A stretch of DNA of 25,000 nt. It comes from Stramonita haemastoma (lineage: Eukaryota > Mollusca > Gastropoda > Neogastropoda > Muricidae). The stretch lies in NCBI GenBank assembly GCA_030674155.1, contig CM060342.1:16979315-17004314 (forward strand), written 5' to 3'. Of the stretch, positions 1 through 25,000 are shown one piece after another. The notes under the pieces are model-generated. The model saw only the letters and a list, made by a program, of their open reading frames with translations, ran no database searches and was not told where the DNA came from. Numbering within the stretch: the stretch's first letter is position 1; each line of letters starts with the position of its first letter. Both the position numbers and the translations under genes were made by a program.

Positions 1-960
1 TAACTTGAAAGAAGTATTAAAAAAAAAACTGATAAAGCAGTTCTCAGTAACTTGAAAAGCTTTTGGAAATGACCTATAAAAATTACAAATAACTTGGTAA
101 AACTCTTACAAAATGAACTGAAAATCATCCATCTGTGTTTTGGAAAAACTCTAAAAGTAGCTGAAAAACAATCATTGGTAATTTGACAAAAAACCCAGCA
201 GAATGTAAACTGAAAAAAGGTTACCTGTCACTTGGCAGAACCCTAACAATGAAGGGAAAAATAACTCTTGATACAGAAACCTGAAAAAATGTGCTTGAAA
301 AGAATCATCCATAATTTAGCAGAAACCTAAAAAAAAAATAAAAGATAAAAAAAAAGCTGAAAAACATATCACTAATTGGGAAAATTGCGCCCTTGAAAAT
401 TAGCTGAAAAACATTCCTCGAAAGTGTTAATCAACCTTAAAAAATAAACGAAAAACAACAGATCCCTAGAAAAATAGCTTAAAAATAATTGGTAACTGGC
501 AGAGGACGGTAGAAAATTAGCTGAAAAACTATCCTAAAAAATGTACAAGAATCTTCAAAAATAAACGGAAAAATAAGTTATCTGTTTTGTGTCAGAACCC
601 TAGAAAAATAGCTTTAAAATAATTGGTAACTGGCAGAGGACTGTAGAAAATTAGCTGAAAAAACAGCCATAGACAGCTTGGCATCAGTAAACTGACAGAA
701 CCTTAGAAAAAGAACAAAAAACCCAGTCATAAGTAATTTGAAAAAAAATCCCCCCCCCCAAAAAAAAGAAAAAACAACAACAAGCAACCAAACTGAAACA
801 CAGTGATCAATACATTAACAGAATCCTAGAAAATCAATCGAGAAGGGGGAATAATCGGCAACAGCAGAGAACCCGAAAACGAACTGAAAAACAATTATTG
901 GCAATTTGGAAACTACCAGAAAAAGTGCTGGAAAACAATCAGCAATGACTTTTGAAGTAA
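1..960. repeat. A-rich degenerate tandem repeat upstream of the gene
   Basis: Short phrases such as ctgaaaa, ggtaactggcaga and gaaccctagaaaa recur throughout this AT-rich stretch. The clearest pair is 467-533 and 601-667, nearly identical and 134 bp apart. Older copies are diverged, with an irregular period of roughly 60-70 bp. No open reading frame with coding character is seen. Confidence 0.6.
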
Positions 961-978
961 AAAACAACAACAAACCGT

Positions 979-1044
<66 letters not shown>

Positions 1045-1054
1045 GAGAGAGAGG
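979..1054. repeat. (GA)n microsatellite
   Basis: Nearly pure GA dinucleotides with a few single-base breaks, followed by C and A homopolymers to about 1120. From 1120 to 1800 nothing beyond ordinary flanking sequence is recognised. Confidence 0.95.
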
Positions 1055-1807
1055 TTTCGAAAGCCTTCCCCCCCCAAAAAAAAAAAAACAAAAAAAAAAA
1101 AAACAACAACAAAAAAAAACAAAACCACGCCCATTTTCATGCAACATTTTTTTGTTGTTGACTGGAAAATTCGTTACTTTATCATTCACCAATGCAAAGT
1201 GTCTCAAGTCTGTCAATGAAAAATGCAAATCAGTAATGTCTTGGTTGTCTCCTCTTCCCTACTGACAATACTGCAAGACGAAGTAATTGACTTCGTGGAT
1301 ATCAGTAAATGAATTGCGTCAGTGACCTGACCTCTGTAATATTTTTTCATTAACCTACATGATCTTATGACTGATGATGTTCTACAGTGTTGTCGATAAG
1401 CCAACGCAAAAAAAAAAACAATGCTTCGTTGCTTCTTTTTCTCTCTCATGGTGCCCCCCCCACCTCCTACATTGCCCTCCTCAGCTCTCCCCACTTCCCT
1501 TTCGATTTGTTTGACACATTTGGTACAGTCCATTTTGGGAATAAACTTAGGGTGGGTGGGATTTGTTGTAGCAACTCTTCCAAAGTTTGGTTTAAAAGTT
1601 TACAAGTCAACATGAATGCAGTCTTTTGTAAGAATCAATAGATCTATGAGGAATACAAAACGACGGGTGTTATTCCATCTTAAAAATTTTGAATTTTGGG
1701 AGTACCGACATTCACGAAAAAGTGACCTGTCCACCCTTAGGCAGCGGGAATGGACTGTGTATCGCATTTCGCTGATGCAAACAGTATCGTGTTGCAGCAG
1801 ACCTGTG

Positions 1808-1815
1808 TATAAAAG
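1808..1815 (+). promoter_or_regulatory. TATA box of the hemocyanin gene
   Basis: TATAAAAG lies 82 bp before the start codon. Transcription starting 28-32 bp downstream would begin near 1836-1840 and give a 5' UTR of about 50 nt without an upstream ATG; the ATG at 1826 would fall before the start site. A TATA-driven promoter fits a highly expressed, cell-type-restricted gene, which is inference. The match to consensus and its spacing to exon 1 are what is seen. Confidence 0.65.
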
Positions 1816-1889
1816 ATAGCCCCGGATGCACTGGTGTCGTCTGCTTTCTTTTGGACCCTTCACTGGTTGGTCTCCCCTGAGCAACCAGT

Positions 1890-25000
<23,111 letters not shown>

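Overview
The window is eukaryotic and holds the 5' part of one large split gene on the + strand: a molluscan respiratory hemocyanin. The evidence is three successive type-3 copper functional units (FUs). They carry the molluscan signatures FHG...CCxHG...WHR (copper A), PYWDWT, HNxIH...[13 protein letters not shown] (copper B) and LGGxxEMPW (C-terminal beta-sandwich), and the FUs are joined by phase-1 linker introns. With GT/CA-rich introns and tRNA-derived SINEs this points to a gastropod, perhaps a caenogastropod; the class is well supported, the order is a guess.

Layout. 1-1800 is upstream DNA, mostly an A-rich degenerate tandem repeat, ending in a TATA box at 1808. Exon 1 (1890-1937) and a 16-nt micro-exon (3924-3939) together encode the signal peptide. 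FU-a is spread over exons 3-8 (6003-6103, 7787-8002, 9607-9813, 11965-12256, 14086-14242, 15383-15689). FU-b occupies exons 9-13 (17443-17699, 19154-19342, 20700-20980, 22062-22353, 23682-23903). FU-c begins in exon 14 (24479) and runs off the end. Phases match at every junction once a few small indels in exons 3, 6 and 11 are allowed for. All twelve copper-ligand histidines of FU-a and FU-b and the three copper-A histidines of FU-c are present.

Most of the window is intron. The introns hold long microsatellites (GT, CA, GA, CT, AT, pentanucleotides), a pyrimidine tract of about 900 bp, two intron-end minisatellites, and at least five families of dispersed repeats. One of those is a chimera of a tRNA-like head and a 5S-rRNA-like segment. 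Several SINE tails lie within 10-70 bp of 3' splice sites. Introns typically begin G/GT-rich and several end C/CA-rich, so their two ends could base-pair.

The most unusual signal is a set of exon-edge 'echoes': extra copies of the last or first 20-67 nt of exons 4, 6, 8 and 12, placed inside the adjacent intron, often with a working-looking splice signal. Several echoes differ from the true exon mainly or only at synonymous codon positions. This is either a real mode of intron growth, with copies traded between paralogous or allelic genes, or an assembly stitched across haplotypes or paralogs. The coding indels make the assembly explanation serious.
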